A stretch of DNA of 28,148 bases from assembly GCA_937996725.1 (NCBI GenBank), contig CALKUR010000122.1:1-28148 (forward strand), in the 5' to 3' direction. This DNA comes from an uncultured Dechloromonas sp. (lineage in GTDB: Bacteria > Pseudomonadota > Gammaproteobacteria > Burkholderiales > Rhodocyclaceae). Position numbers and translations under genes: made by a program. This document shows positions 7,030 to 15,998 of the stretch, in pieces. The notes below the pieces were generated by a model, which was not told where the DNA came from, did no database searches, and saw only the letters and a list, made by a program, of their open reading frames with translations. The stretch's first letter is position 1. Every line of letters starts with the position of its first letter.

Positions 7030-7044
7030 CTTCAGGAGCCTGAC

Positions 7045-8589
7045 ATGAAAAAAGACCGTTTGATTATTTTTGATACCACCTTGCGCGATGGCGAGCAAAG
7101 CCCGGGTGCGTCGATGACCAAGGACGAAAAGATCCGTGTGGCGCGCCAGCTGGAACGTATGCGCGTCGATGTGATCGAAGCGGGGTTTGCCGCCGCGTCG
7201 CCGGGTGATTTTGATTCGATTAATTCGATCGCTCATGCAGTTCGTGAATCGACGGTGTGTTCGCTGGCCCGTGCCAATGAAAACGACATCCGTCGTGCGG
7301 GTGAGGCGATTGCACCGGCACCGCGTAAACGCGTGCATACCTTTATTGCCACCAGCCCGATTCATATGGAAAAGAAGCTCCGTATGACACCGGACCAGGT
7401 GGTGGAGCAAGCCGTCAAAGCTATCGGCTGGGCGCGCCAGTACACCGACGATGTGGAATTTTCGGCAGAAGACGCCGGTCGTTCGGATATCGATTTTCTT
7501 TGCCGCGTTTTTGAAGCCGTCATCAAGGCCGGTGCCAAAACCCTGAATGTGCCGGATACCGTGGGTTACACCTTGCCAAGTCAGTATGGCGAAATCATCC
7601 GCCAGCTGATTGAGCGCGTACCCGGTTCTGACAAAGTGGTCTGGTCGGTGCATTGCCATAACGACCTCGGTTTGGCAGTCGCCAACTCGTTGTCGGCCGT
7701 CATGTGTGGTGCACGCCAGGTTGAATGTACGGTCAATGGTCTTGGCGAGCGCGCCGGTAACGCTTCTCTGGAAGAGGTCGTGATGGCGGTACGCACCCGT
7801 GCCGACATTTTCCCGGTGGAAACCGGCATCGACGCCACGCAGATCGTGCCCGCCTCAAAGCTTATTTCGCAGATTACCGGTTATCCGGTGCAGCCGAATA
7901 AGGCCATCGTTGGTGCCAATGCTTTTGCGCATGAATCCGGTATTCACCAGGATGGCGTGCTCAAGCATCGCGAAACCTACGAGATCATGCGGGCCGAAGA
8001 TGTGGGCTGGACGCAGAACAAGCTGGTGTTGGGTAAGCACTCCGGCCGCAATGCGTTCAAATCACGCTTGAACGAACTGGGCGTGGTGCTCGATAGCGAA
8101 GAGGCTTTGAATGCCGCGTTCGCGAAGTTCAAAGAACTCGCCGACAAGAAACACGAGATCTTCGACGAGGATCTCCAGGCTTTGCTTTCAGATGAAGCCG
8201 TGACGCCGGAAGTCGAGTATTACAAATTGAACTACTCGCAAGTGAATTCCGAAACGGGTGAAACGCCGCATGCGCGCCTGATTCTCTCGGTGGGTGGCGA
8301 AGAGAAAAAAGGGGAAGCTACGGGCTCTGGCCCAGTGGACGCCACTTTCAAGGCTATCGAGTCAGTGCTCAATAGCGGTAGCGAATTGTTGCTCTACTCG
8401 GTGAATAACATTACCTCGGGCACCGATGCCCAGGGCGATGTGACGGTACGCCTGTCGAAGGGGGGTCGTGTGGTCAACGGCAGCGGTGCTGATACCGACA
8501 TCGTGATCGCCTCGGTCAAAGCCTATCTGAATGCATTGAATCGATTGCATAACGAGCCCGCTAAACTCAATCCGCAGGAAGGTGTTTGA
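7045..8589 (+). CDS. leuA: 2-isopropylmalate synthase
   Basis: 514 residues, the long form with a C-terminal allosteric domain. It condenses acetyl-CoA with 2-oxoisovalerate in the first committed step of leucine synthesis. Visible features are FDTTLRDGEQSPG at the N-terminus (catalytic Arg-Asp and metal site), SVHCHNDLGLAVAN (the HxH metal ligands) and NGLGERAGNA. A LeuA dimerisation/regulatory part from about residue 390 carries GSGPVDATFKAIE, the element involved in leucine feedback. The ATG at 7045 was preferred to the in-frame upstream GTG at 6967 because AGGAG (7034-7038) lies 6 nt before it and the product starts as in homologues (MKKDRLIIFDTTLRDG). aroG follows after 7 nt. Confidence 0.96.
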   Translation: MKKDRLIIFDTTLRDGEQSPGASMTKDEKIRVARQLERMRVDVIEAGFAAASPGDFDSINSIAHAVRESTVCSLARANENDIRRAGEAIAPAPRKRVHTFIATSPIHMEKKLRMTPDQVVEQAVKAIGWARQYTDDVEFSAEDAGRSDIDFLCRVFEAVIKAGAKTLNVPDTVGYTLPSQYGEIIRQLIERVPGSDKVVWSVHCHNDLGLAVANSLSAVMCGARQVECTVNGLGERAGNASLEEVVMAVRTRADIFPVETGIDATQIVPASKLISQITGYPVQPNKAIVGANAFAHESGIHQDGVLKHRETYEIMRAEDVGWTQNKLVLGKHSGRNAFKSRLNELGVVLDSEEALNAAFAKFKELADKKHEIFDEDLQALLSDEAVTPEVEYYKLNYSQVNSETGETPHARLILSVGGEEKKGEATGSGPVDATFKAIESVLNSGSELLLYSVNNITSGTDAQGDVTVRLSKGGRVVNGSGADTDIVIASVKAYLNALNRLHNEPAKLNPQEGV

Positions 8590-8596
8590 GGTCATC

Positions 8597-9691
8597 ATGA
8601 GTGAAACCGTGAAGAACCAGAGCGGCAAAGCGACTACGGACGATGTCCGCATTGCCGCGATTAGCGAACTATCGCCGCCGGCCGCCGTGCTGGATGCATT
8701 CCCGGTCAATGCCGCGGTGGCTCAGCGGGTGACGGCCGCCCGTCAGGGTATTCACCGTGTGCTGCATGGCGCGGATGATCGGCTGGTGGTGGTGATTGGC
8801 CCGTGTTCGGTGCACGATACCGAGATGGCGCTGGACTATGCCCGTCGTCTGGCGGTTGAAGCCGAGCGCCTGTCGGACGACTTGCTGGTTGTGATGCGCG
8901 TTTACTTTGAGAAACCGCGCACAACGGTGGGCTGGAAGGGGCTGATCAACGACCCGCACCTGGACAACAGCTTCGACATCAATGAAGGCCTGCGCCGTGC
9001 GCGCAAGCTTCTGCTGGATGTCAATACGCTTGGCTTGCCATGCGCCACCGAGTTCCTCGACATGATCACGCCGCAGTATGTGGGCGACCTGATTAGCTGG
9101 GGTGCCATCGGTGCCCGTACGACGGAATCTCAAGTGCATCGCGAACTGGCATCTGGTCTATCGTGCCCGGTGGGTTTCAAAAACGGTACCGATGGCAATG
9201 TGCGCATCGCCATGGACGCCATCCGTTCGGCACAGTCGCCGCACCATTTTTTATCCGTGACTAAATCGGGTCATGCCGCCATCGTCCAGACCATCGGCAA
9301 CGAAGACTGCCATGTGATTCTGCGTGGCGGTAAAGAGCCGAACTACGATGCCGCGAATGTGGATGCCGCTTGTACCGAGATGGCTAAGGCCGGCGTGCCG
9401 GCACGTGTGATGATCGACTTTTCACACGGCAACAGCCGCAAGGAATACCAACGCCAGATGGAAGTCTCCGCCGATGTCGCCGGTCAACTGGCGGCGGGTG
9501 AGGAGCGCATCATGGGCGTGATGGTGGAGTCGCACATCAACGCGGGCCGTCAGGATCTGGTGGCTGGTAAGCCGCTGGCGTATGGCGTGAGCATCACCGA
9601 TGCCTGTATTAATTGGGATGACAGCGTCAAGCTGCTGGATCAGTTGGCAGAAGGTGTGCGTCAGCGTCGCTTGGCGGTGACCGACAAGTAA
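8597..9691 (+). CDS. aroG: 3-deoxy-7-phosphoheptulonate (DAHP) synthase, class I
   Basis: 364 residues. It condenses phosphoenolpyruvate and erythrose-4-phosphate to enter the shikimate pathway. Class I AroG/F/H features are present: VVIGPCSVHD, MRVYFEKPRTTVGWKGLINDP (phosphate and substrate loop), GARTTESQVHRELASGLSCPVGFKNGTDG and a late MVESHINAGRQ. The sequence does not tell which aromatic amino acid gives feedback inhibition. The ATG at 8597 has GAGG at 8588-8591, 5 nt upstream; the frame also opens at a GTG at 8582 inside the leuA end, which is less likely. The 7-nt gap to leuA indicates co-transcription, linking leucine and aromatic supply. A strong terminator follows. Confidence 0.95.
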   Translation: MSETVKNQSGKATTDDVRIAAISELSPPAAVLDAFPVNAAVAQRVTAARQGIHRVLHGADDRLVVVIGPCSVHDTEMALDYARRLAVEAERLSDDLLVVMRVYFEKPRTTVGWKGLINDPHLDNSFDINEGLRRARKLLLDVNTLGLPCATEFLDMITPQYVGDLISWGAIGARTTESQVHRELASGLSCPVGFKNGTDGNVRIAMDAIRSAQSPHHFLSVTKSGHAAIVQTIGNEDCHVILRGGKEPNYDAANVDAACTEMAKAGVPARVMIDFSHGNSRKEYQRQMEVSADVAGQLAAGEERIMGVMVESHINAGRQDLVAGKPLAYGVSITDACINWDDSVKLLDQLAEGVRQRRLAVTDK

Positions 9692-9707
9692 GCCCTATTG
9701 CCGCAAT

Positions 9708-9743
9708 AAAAAAGCCCGGTCGCGTGATGCGCCGGGCTTTTTT
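9708..9743. terminator. Bidirectional Rho-independent terminator between aroG and pduO
   Basis: AAAAAAGCCCGG (9708-9719) is complementary to CCGGGCTTTTTT (9732-9743) around a 12-nt loop. The GC stem is followed by T6 on the plus strand and, because of the A6 arm, also by T6 on the minus strand. It can therefore end both the leuA-aroG transcript and the opposing rhlE-pduO transcript. Confidence 0.92.
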
Positions 9744-9763
9744 ACATCGGTCGTACGTGATTA

Positions 9764-10324
9764 TTATTTGCTGCGGGTATTCTGCCAGAGCACATCGCCA
9801 TTGCCGCCGGCACGGTTAAGCGTGCGACCAATCACAAAGAGCAAGTCAGATAAACGGTTCAGATACTGGCGGGCGTGGTCGGACACTGCTTCGTTATGGC
9901 CCAGATGCACGATCGAACGCTCGGCACGGCGGCAAATGGTGCGGGATAAGTGGGCTAAGGCCGCTGCGCGGGTGCCGCCGGGGAGAATGAATTCTTTGAG
10001 CGGCGTGAGCTTGCTGTTGTGCTCTTCAGCCCAGGCTTCCAGCTGTGCCACGTGTTCTTCCGTAATGCTCTTGTGTCCGGGAATGCAGACCTCACCGCCA
10101 AGATCGAACAGATGGTTCTGAACCGTCAGCAGGGCGTCGCGGAGATCGGCGCATTCAGTCGGAAAGGGCTCTGCCAGCAATACACCGATCGAAGAATTGA
10201 GTTCGTCGAGTTCGCCGAGCGTATCGATACGCGGGCTATCTTTGCCGACGCGGGATCCGTCGCCAAGTCCTGTTGTGCCGGCGTCGCCTGTGCGGGTGAT
10301 GATTTTACTGAGTCGGTTGCCCAT
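9764..10324 (-). CDS. pduO: PduO-type cob(I)alamin adenosyltransferase
   Basis: 186 residues, helical-bundle ATP:cob(I)alamin adenosyltransferase of the PduO/MMAB type, which makes adenosylcobalamin. The ATP-binding N-terminus TRTGDAGTTGLGDGSRV is intact, as are GELDELNSSIG, FILPGG and the conserved CRRAER. The ATG at 10324 was chosen: GAGGAG lies 6 nt upstream. A TTG one codon earlier is less likely. It lies 10 nt behind the rhlE stop on the same strand, so the two probably share a transcript ending at the bidirectional terminator. No cobalamin riboswitch is visible, and no B12-dependent enzyme is encoded in the window. Confidence 0.93.
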   Translation of the reverse strand: MGNRLSKIITRTGDAGTTGLGDGSRVGKDSPRIDTLGELDELNSSIGVLLAEPFPTECADLRDALLTVQNHLFDLGGEVCIPGHKSITEEHVAQLEAWAEEHNSKLTPLKEFILPGGTRAAALAHLSRTICRRAERSIVHLGHNEAVSDHARQYLNRLSDLLFVIGRTLNRAGGNGDVLWQNTRSK

Positions 10325-10334
10325 CAAGATCTCC

Positions 10335-11924
10335 TCAGGGAGTAGGGTTCTTTTTTACACCGCCCAGGAGCGCGGCGACCATGCGGGTTGGTCGACGTGG
10401 TTGGGTAGGTGCAGTCGTTGGATTCGTTGTCGTATTGACCGTGTCCACGGTCGTCGACTCGTAGGGTTTGTTGAAGTCGAAGCCGTCGGCAGCGACCTTG
10501 CTCAGGCGTGGCGGCGTATAGGCATTCATCGAGCGACTTGTGTCACGCGTTTCGTGACGCTCCGCACGCGCTGGGCGCTCACGTTCACGACGGCCTTCGC
10601 CCTCACGCCGCTCGCTACGATCATTGCGTGGTGCCTTATCCTGAGTGCGCTGGGTATTCAGCGCACTGCGGTCGCGCTTCTTGCCCGAGGGTGGGTAGCA
10701 CCAGTCGTCTTCCGGGTCAAAACCCGGCACGATGCTTTGAACAATGGACTTGTTGATCAGCTTTTCGATATCGGCGAGAAAGCCAGTTTCGTCGGCACAG
10801 ACCAGCGAGATCGCGTTACCCAGATTGCCAGCGCGACCGGTACGGCCGATGCGGTGGACGTAGTCTTCCGGGGTATGCGGCAGCTCGTAGTTCACGACAT
10901 AGGGCAACTCTTCGATATCGAGCCCGCGCGCCGCGACATCGGTCGCGACCAGGGTTTGTATCTCCCCATTCTTGAAGGCGTTGAGCGCCTTCATGCGTTC
11001 TGATTGAGACTTATCCCCGTGGATGGCATCCGCTTTAATGCCGGCGTGGCCAAGTGCCCGGGCCAGTTTGCCGCACCCTTGCTTGGTCCGTACGAAGACC
11101 AACACTTGCGGCATGGTGCCGGTGCGCATCAGGTTGACCAGCAGCGGGAGTTTGCGATGTTCTGCCACCGGGTACACCTGGTGGGTAATCGTTTCCGAAA
11201 CGCTATTACGGCGAGCGACCTCGATGAATTCGGGGTTCTGCAGCATGGTATCGGCCAGCTTCTGAATTTCGGCCGAGAAGGTGGCGGAGAAGAGCAGACC
11301 CTGACGGGTTTTAGGTAGCAGATTCAGAATCCGCTGCACATCAGGAATGAAGCCCATGTCGAGCATGCGATCAGCTTCGTCCAGCACGATCGCCTGCACA
11401 GACTGTAGATTGACCGCCTTTTGCTCTACCAGATCCAGAAACCGGCCCGGTGTCGCGACGAGAAATTCAACGCCCAGTTTGAGCTCGGCGATCTGCGGTT
11501 TGATATCCGTGCCGCCGTAAACGCAGGCGATGCGGTAGGGCAGATGTTTGCCGTAGGTTTTGAGGTTGTCGTAGACCTGAATCGCCAGTTCGCGCGTGGG
11601 GGTCAGGATGAGCGCGCGCACTGGGTGTTTGGCCGGCGAAGTGCTGCTGTTCGCGTGCGGCAGCAGGCGCTGGAGTAGTGGCAGACTGAACGCCGCAGTT
11701 TTGCCAGTACCGGTTTGGGCGCAGGCCTTAAGGTCGCGGCCGCTGATCACGGCGGGAATCGCTGCCGCCTGGATCGGTGTTGGCGTGGTGTAACCTGTTT
11801 CGGTAATGGCGCGCATGATCGCCGGGTCCAACCCCAGTTCAGCAAAGCTCGGGGTGGTTGAGGCGGTTGTTTCAGACGCCTCTGGCAGGGTTTCCGCCGC
11901 TAATTCCGCATTCAATTCAGTCAT
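10335..11924 (-). CDS. rhlE: DEAD-box ATP-dependent RNA helicase, RhlE-type
   Basis: 529 residues. The helicase motifs run in order: Q motif (FAELGLDPAIMRAI...TPIQ), AQTGTGKT, PTRELA, GG, ATPGR, DEAD (VLDEADRMLDMGF), SAT, ATDVAARGLDI and HRIGRTGR. A basic, disordered, Arg/Glu-rich tail from about residue 420 resembles the RNA-binding extensions of RhlE proteins, which act in ribosome assembly and RNA turnover. Start choice is uncertain. The ATG at 11924 has no SD, but a TATAAT (complement of 11931-11936) ends 6 nt before it, which would give a leaderless mRNA. A GTG at 11939 with a G-rich upstream sequence would add five residues. pduO follows after 10 nt. Confidence 0.9.
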   Translation of the reverse strand: MTELNAELAAETLPEASETTASTTPSFAELGLDPAIMRAITETGYTTPTPIQAAAIPAVISGRDLKACAQTGTGKTAAFSLPLLQRLLPHANSSTSPAKHPVRALILTPTRELAIQVYDNLKTYGKHLPYRIACVYGGTDIKPQIAELKLGVEFLVATPGRFLDLVEQKAVNLQSVQAIVLDEADRMLDMGFIPDVQRILNLLPKTRQGLLFSATFSAEIQKLADTMLQNPEFIEVARRNSVSETITHQVYPVAEHRKLPLLVNLMRTGTMPQVLVFVRTKQGCGKLARALGHAGIKADAIHGDKSQSERMKALNAFKNGEIQTLVATDVAARGLDIEELPYVVNYELPHTPEDYVHRIGRTGRAGNLGNAISLVCADETGFLADIEKLINKSIVQSIVPGFDPEDDWCYPPSGKKRDRSALNTQRTQDKAPRNDRSERREGEGRRERERPARAERHETRDTSRSMNAYTPPRLSKVAADGFDFNKPYESTTVDTVNTTTNPTTAPTQPRRPTRMVAALLGGVKKNPTP

Positions 11925-11930
11925 GGGCGG

Positions 11931-11977
11931 ATTATACACAGCGCAACCCCCAGATTTGGCCTTTAAATCCGTATAAT
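11931..11977. promoter_or_regulatory. Divergent promoter elements between rhlE and the ugpB-like gene
   Basis: Two perfect TATAAT boxes face in opposite directions: complement of 11931-11936 for rhlE and 11972-11977 for the plus-strand binding-protein gene. Neither has a convincing -35 box at 16-18 nt, so activator dependence or weak constitutive activity is possible. The plus-strand start would lie near 11984, leaving a leader of about 55 nt before the ATG at 12040. Confidence 0.45.
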
Positions 11978-12039
11978 TCAGGGTTTTGGAGCAGTTTTAG
12001 CGCTCCTCGGATTCGATTATTCACACGATAGGATTCTTT

Positions 12040-13323
12040 ATGTTCACGAACCGTCTGACTGGCAATTCCCGAATGGTTTCTTTGCGCACCCTGATCGCAC
12101 TTGGCGTCATGGCTATCTCTGCGACAGCCCTGGCCAAAACCGAACTGACGATGGCGCACCAGCTCGAAGGCCAGCATGCCCGTGAACTCGAAAAATTGGT
12201 AGGCGCTTTTAACGCCGACAGCAAGGACGTGGAAGTCCGCCTGATCAAACGTGCGCCGGGTGGTAAACCGTCGGTTCTGAATCTGGCGACGCGTATCGAT
12301 CTGGCGCAGTACCTGGGTAAACCGGATGCCTATGTGCCGGTGGAAAAGCTGCTGGCCGACAACAAGGTTAAATTCAACCCGAAAACCATCGCCGATCCGC
12401 TACGCAATGCGGTGACGGTGAAGGGCCAGGTCCAGGCGCTGCCAGTGGCGTTTACCACGCCGCTGTTGTTCTGGAATAAGGAACTCTTCCGCGAATCTGG
12501 TCTGGATGCCAACAAGCCCCCAAGAACCTGGGAAGAAGTTCAGGACTTTTCCGGCAAGATGAAGGCGCGTTGTTCCTACACGACCTCTTGGCCGGTGTGG
12601 GTACACATCGATAACGTATCGGCCTGGGCTGGAGCCCCAACGGTAGCGAACGATGGCAAGCTGGCCTTCAATACCCTGATTCAAGTACGCCATCTGGCAC
12701 GTTTGACCTCGTGGTACAAGACGGAATACTTCACCAGTTTTGGTTACAACAATGAGGCCGATGCCCACTTCGTGAATGGCGAGTGCGCCATGATCACGAC
12801 CAACGCCGAAATGGTGTCTGAACTGCAGGCAAACAACAAGTTCGATTATGGCGTGACGTCGCTGCCGGTGATCGACGACAACGCCGGCGCTCCGTTTAAC
12901 ACGCTGGCCGCGGGCGGTGCGATTTGGGTGGGTCAAGGTTTTGGTGCGAACGAATACAAGGCTGCCGCCAAGTTCCTGGAATTCACCCTAACACCACAGA
13001 CGCAGCTGGCGATCACCCGTCAAGCCGGCTTCCTGCCGCTGACCCCTGCTGCTCAAGCCGGTGCCCAGAGTAAGTTGCTGCGTGACGATTTGAAGGCGCA
13101 GGATCTGGGTCTGGCCAACGTCATGAAGTCGGGTGCTGCTGGTGCTAATGTCGGCTGGATTTCGTTCAACCCGAAACTGCGTCAGATCGTGAATGAAGAA
13201 ATGGATGCCGTGTTCCTGGGTAAGAAATCTGCCAAGAGCGCACTGGATAGCGCCGTCGCCCGTGGTCAGTCGGTGTATGAACCGTTGCCCACCGTGACGA
13301 CCACCACCAAAAAGCGCAAGTAA
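12040..13323 (+). CDS. ugpB: UgpB-like periplasmic solute-binding protein
   Basis: 427 residues, extracellular solute-binding protein family 1. A Sec signal peptide (basic N-terminus, hydrophobic ALGVMAISATALA) is probably cut after residue 32. The mature part follows E. coli UgpB, the glycerol-3-phosphate/glycerophosphodiester binder, closely: ALPVAFTTPLLFWNKELFRESGL, the W-x-W-x-x-x-DNVSAWAG stretch, NGECAMITT and the FLEFTLTPQTQ...GFLPLT region. The first third is shorter than in UgpB, and the C-terminus ends in a Lys-rich tail. No Ugp permease or ATPase gene adjoins it, so its transporter must be elsewhere and the substrate is not certain. An AGGA SD lies 6 nt before the ATG; an internal ATG at codon 12 is an alternative start. 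alaS begins 50 nt downstream. Confidence 0.8.
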   Translation: MFTNRLTGNSRMVSLRTLIALGVMAISATALAKTELTMAHQLEGQHARELEKLVGAFNADSKDVEVRLIKRAPGGKPSVLNLATRIDLAQYLGKPDAYVPVEKLLADNKVKFNPKTIADPLRNAVTVKGQVQALPVAFTTPLLFWNKELFRESGLDANKPPRTWEEVQDFSGKMKARCSYTTSWPVWVHIDNVSAWAGAPTVANDGKLAFNTLIQVRHLARLTSWYKTEYFTSFGYNNEADAHFVNGECAMITTNAEMVSELQANNKFDYGVTSLPVIDDNAGAPFNTLAAGGAIWVGQGFGANEYKAAAKFLEFTLTPQTQLAITRQAGFLPLTPAAQAGAQSKLLRDDLKAQDLGLANVMKSGAAGANVGWISFNPKLRQIVNEEMDAVFLGKKSAKSALDSAVARGQSVYEPLPTVTTTTKKRK

Positions 13324-13373
13324 CCGCGACCTACATTCAATCTGCTAAGCACCAGTCCTAGGATCACCCCGTT

Positions 13374-15998
13374 ATGAAAAGCGCCGAAATCCGAGAGAAG
13401 TTTCTCCGTTTCTTCGAATCCAAGGGTCACACGATTGTGCCCTCCAGCTCGCTGGTCCCGGGAAACGACCCGACCTTGCTCTTTACCAATTCGGGGATGG
13501 TGCAGTTCAAAGATGTTTTCCTAGGACAGGATAAACGGCCCTACACGCGTGCGACATCGTCGCAGCGTAGCGTGCGTGCCGGTGGTAAGCATAACGATCT
13601 GGAGAACGTCGGTTACACGGCACGTCACCACACGTTTTTTGAGATGCTGGGCAACTTCAGCTTCGGAGATTACTTCAAGCGCGATGCCATCCAGTTTGCC
13701 TGGGAATTGTTGACCGGTGTCTATGGTTTGCCGAAAGACAAGCTGTGGGTGACGGTGTACCAGGAAGACGACGAAGCCTACGACATCTGGTCGAAGGAAG
13801 TTGGCGTACCGGCCGAGCGCATCATTCGTATTGGTGACAATAAGGGTGCCCGCTACGCCTCGGATAACTTCTGGCAGATGGCCGATACCGGTCCGTGTGG
13901 CCCATGTACGGAAATTTTCTACGATCATGGTGCCGATATCTGGGGTGGCCCTCCGGGTTCGCCGGAAGAAGATGGTGACCGTTACATCGAGATTTGGAAC
14001 TTGGTGTTCATGCAGTACAACCGTGATGAGAACGGCGTATTGCATCCGCTGCCGCGTCCTTGCGTCGATACCGGTATGGGCCTTGAACGGATCGCTGCCG
14101 TGCTACAACACGTGCATAGCAACTATGAAATCGATCTGTTTCAGGCATTGATCGCTGCCTCCCAGAAGGCGGTGCATGTGGCCGGTGGTGAAGCCGCGAT
14201 CGATGCCGCCTCGCTGAAAGTTATCGCGGACCATATTCGCGCCTGCGCATTCCTGATTGTCGATGGCGTGATTCCTGGCAACGAAGGCCGTGGTTATGTG
14301 CTGCGTCGAATTGTCCGTCGGGCGATTCGTCATGGATACAAGCTGGGTGCCCGTACGCCGTTCTTTAATACGCTGGTGCCAGCCTTGGTCGCGGAGATGG
14401 GCATGGCCTATCCGGAACTGGCGCGTGCCGAACAGCGCGTCACGGACATTCTGCGGTTGGAAGAAGAGCGTTTCTTCGAGACCATCGCCCATGGCATGGA
14501 AATCCTGGATACGGCTCTGGCCAGCCTGCCGAAGGACGGTGTGCTGGATGGCGAGACGGCATTCAAACTCCACGACACCTATGGCTTTCCGCTGGATCTG
14601 ACAGCCGATGTCTGCCGTGAGCGCGATCTCAACGTAGACGAAGCGGCCTTCGATGCAGCCATGACGCGTCAGCGTGAACAGGCGCGTGCCGCCGGCAAGT
14701 TCCAGATGAGTGCTGCCCTGGCATATGACGGCCCGGCGACACAGTTCGAGGGCTACGAACTATTAGCCACCGAATCAAACATCATCGCGCTCTATAAAGA
14801 TGGCGTGGCGGTGAATAGTCTGGCGGCGGGTGACACGGGCGTCGTTGTGCTCGACAAGACGCCGTTCTATGCCGAGTCCGGTGGCCAGGTGGGTGATGAC
14901 GGCGTGCTGACTTCCGTGCATGGCGAATTCCTTGTCGAAGATACGCAAAAGATTCAGGCGCAGGTCTTCGGTCATCATGGCACCGTGCGCCAGGGTTCGT
15001 TGAGCGTCGGCAATACGGTCGATGCACGCGTCAATGTCCTTGATCGTGAGCGTACGGTACGTAACCACTCCGCTACCCACCTAATGCATAAGGCGTTGCG
15101 TGAAGTGCTGGGCGAGCATGTGCAGCAGAAAGGTTCGCTGGTCGATTCGGAAAAGACCCGTTTCGACTTTGCGCACAATGCGCCGATGACGTTGGAACAG
15201 ATTTGCGCGGTGGAAGATATCGTCAACCGCGAGATTATGCACAACCTGCCGACCGAAGCGCGTGAGATGGCGATTGAAGATGCCCAAAAGCTGGGTGCCA
15301 TGATGCTGTTTGGCGAAAAGTACGGCGACAAGGTGCGCGTCCTGGATATTGGCACCTCACGTGAATTGTGTGGTGGTACGCATGTCACCCGTACGGGCGA
15401 TATTGGCCTCTTTACGATTCTGTCCGAATCCGGCGTGGCCGCCGGGGTGCGACGGATCGAAGCCTTGTCGGGGGATTACGCACTCGCTGCCGTTCAGTTC
15501 CGCCGTCAGGCTTTGAACGAAGTGGCGGGCCTGGTGAAGTGCAAGCCGGCTGAATTGCCAACGCGTGTGAATGCCATGATCGAAGGCCAGAAGGCACAAG
15601 AGAAGGAAATCAACCGCCTACAATCCAAGCTGGCGGCTGCCCAGGGGGGCGATCTGGCCAGTAAGGCCGAACAGGTCAACGGCGTGACGGTGCTGTCCGT
15701 CAAGCTGGAAGGCGTGAGCGGTGCGGGTCTGCGCGAAACGCTGGATCAACTCAAGGATCAGCTAAAGTCGGCCGTCATCGTGCTCGGTGTCGCCGAAGGC
15801 GATAAGGTTTCCGTCATCGCTGGCGTGACCCCGGATCTGGTGAGCCGCTTCAAGGCCGGCGAATTGGTTAATTACGTGGCGTCCCAGGTTGGTGGTAAAG
15901 GCGGTGGCCGTCCAGATATGGCACAGGCTGGTGGTACGCAACCGGCTAATCTCGCCACTGCCTTGGCATCAGTTAAAACATGGGTGGCTGGGAAATAA
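13374..15998 (+). CDS. alaS: Alanine-tRNA ligase
   Basis: 874 residues, full length. It charges tRNA-Ala and edits Ser/Gly mischarging. The class II catalytic domain starts MKSAEIREKFLRFFESKGH with the expected FTNSGMVQFKD and GRGYVLRRIVRRA elements. The editing-domain zinc/active site is present as HSATH (about 564-568) and CGGTH (about 666-670). A coiled-coil segment and the C-Ala domain ending with GGKGGGRPDMAQAGG close the protein. An AGGA sequence lies 9 nt before the ATG. No T-box or other riboswitch is seen in the short upstream gap. The stop TAA is directly followed by the ATG of the next small gene. Confidence 0.98.
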   Translation: MKSAEIREKFLRFFESKGHTIVPSSSLVPGNDPTLLFTNSGMVQFKDVFLGQDKRPYTRATSSQRSVRAGGKHNDLENVGYTARHHTFFEMLGNFSFGDYFKRDAIQFAWELLTGVYGLPKDKLWVTVYQEDDEAYDIWSKEVGVPAERIIRIGDNKGARYASDNFWQMADTGPCGPCTEIFYDHGADIWGGPPGSPEEDGDRYIEIWNLVFMQYNRDENGVLHPLPRPCVDTGMGLERIAAVLQHVHSNYEIDLFQALIAASQKAVHVAGGEAAIDAASLKVIADHIRACAFLIVDGVIPGNEGRGYVLRRIVRRAIRHGYKLGARTPFFNTLVPALVAEMGMAYPELARAEQRVTDILRLEEERFFETIAHGMEILDTALASLPKDGVLDGETAFKLHDTYGFPLDLTADVCRERDLNVDEAAFDAAMTRQREQARAAGKFQMSAALAYDGPATQFEGYELLATESNIIALYKDGVAVNSLAAGDTGVVVLDKTPFYAESGGQVGDDGVLTSVHGEFLVEDTQKIQAQVFGHHGTVRQGSLSVGNTVDARVNVLDRERTVRNHSATHLMHKALREVLGEHVQQKGSLVDSEKTRFDFAHNAPMTLEQICAVEDIVNREIMHNLPTEAREMAIEDAQKLGAMMLFGEKYGDKVRVLDIGTSRELCGGTHVTRTGDIGLFTILSESGVAAGVRRIEALSGDYALAAVQFRRQALNEVAGLVKCKPAELPTRVNAMIEGQKAQEKEINRLQSKLAAAQGGDLASKAEQVNGVTVLSVKLEGVSGAGLRETLDQLKDQLKSAVIVLGVAEGDKVSVIAGVTPDLVSRFKAGELVNYVASQVGGKGGGRPDMAQAGGTQPANLATALASVKTWVAGK

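Noticed and set aside
6967..7044. N-terminal extension of leuA from the GTG at 6967
   Set aside because: The extension is not LeuA-like, and the ATG at 7045 has a strong AGGAG at the right distance.
6892..7659. Minus-strand ORF of 255 codons opposite leuA
   Set aside because: Shadow of leuA; His/Arg-rich, no motifs, and it would cover the leader region from the wrong strand.
10325..10334. Cobalamin riboswitch in front of pduO
   Set aside because: Only 10 nt separate it from rhlE, and no B12-box sequence is present; it is simply the second gene of an operon.
10197..11003. Long plus-strand ORF of 268 codons
   Set aside because: Antisense to the pduO start and the rhlE 3' part, whose motifs are clear; Arg/Val-rich translation typical of a shadow frame.
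13324..13373. T-box or other riboswitch before alaS
   Set aside because: The gap is only 50 nt, with no specifier hairpin or terminator; T-boxes are not expected in betaproteobacteria.
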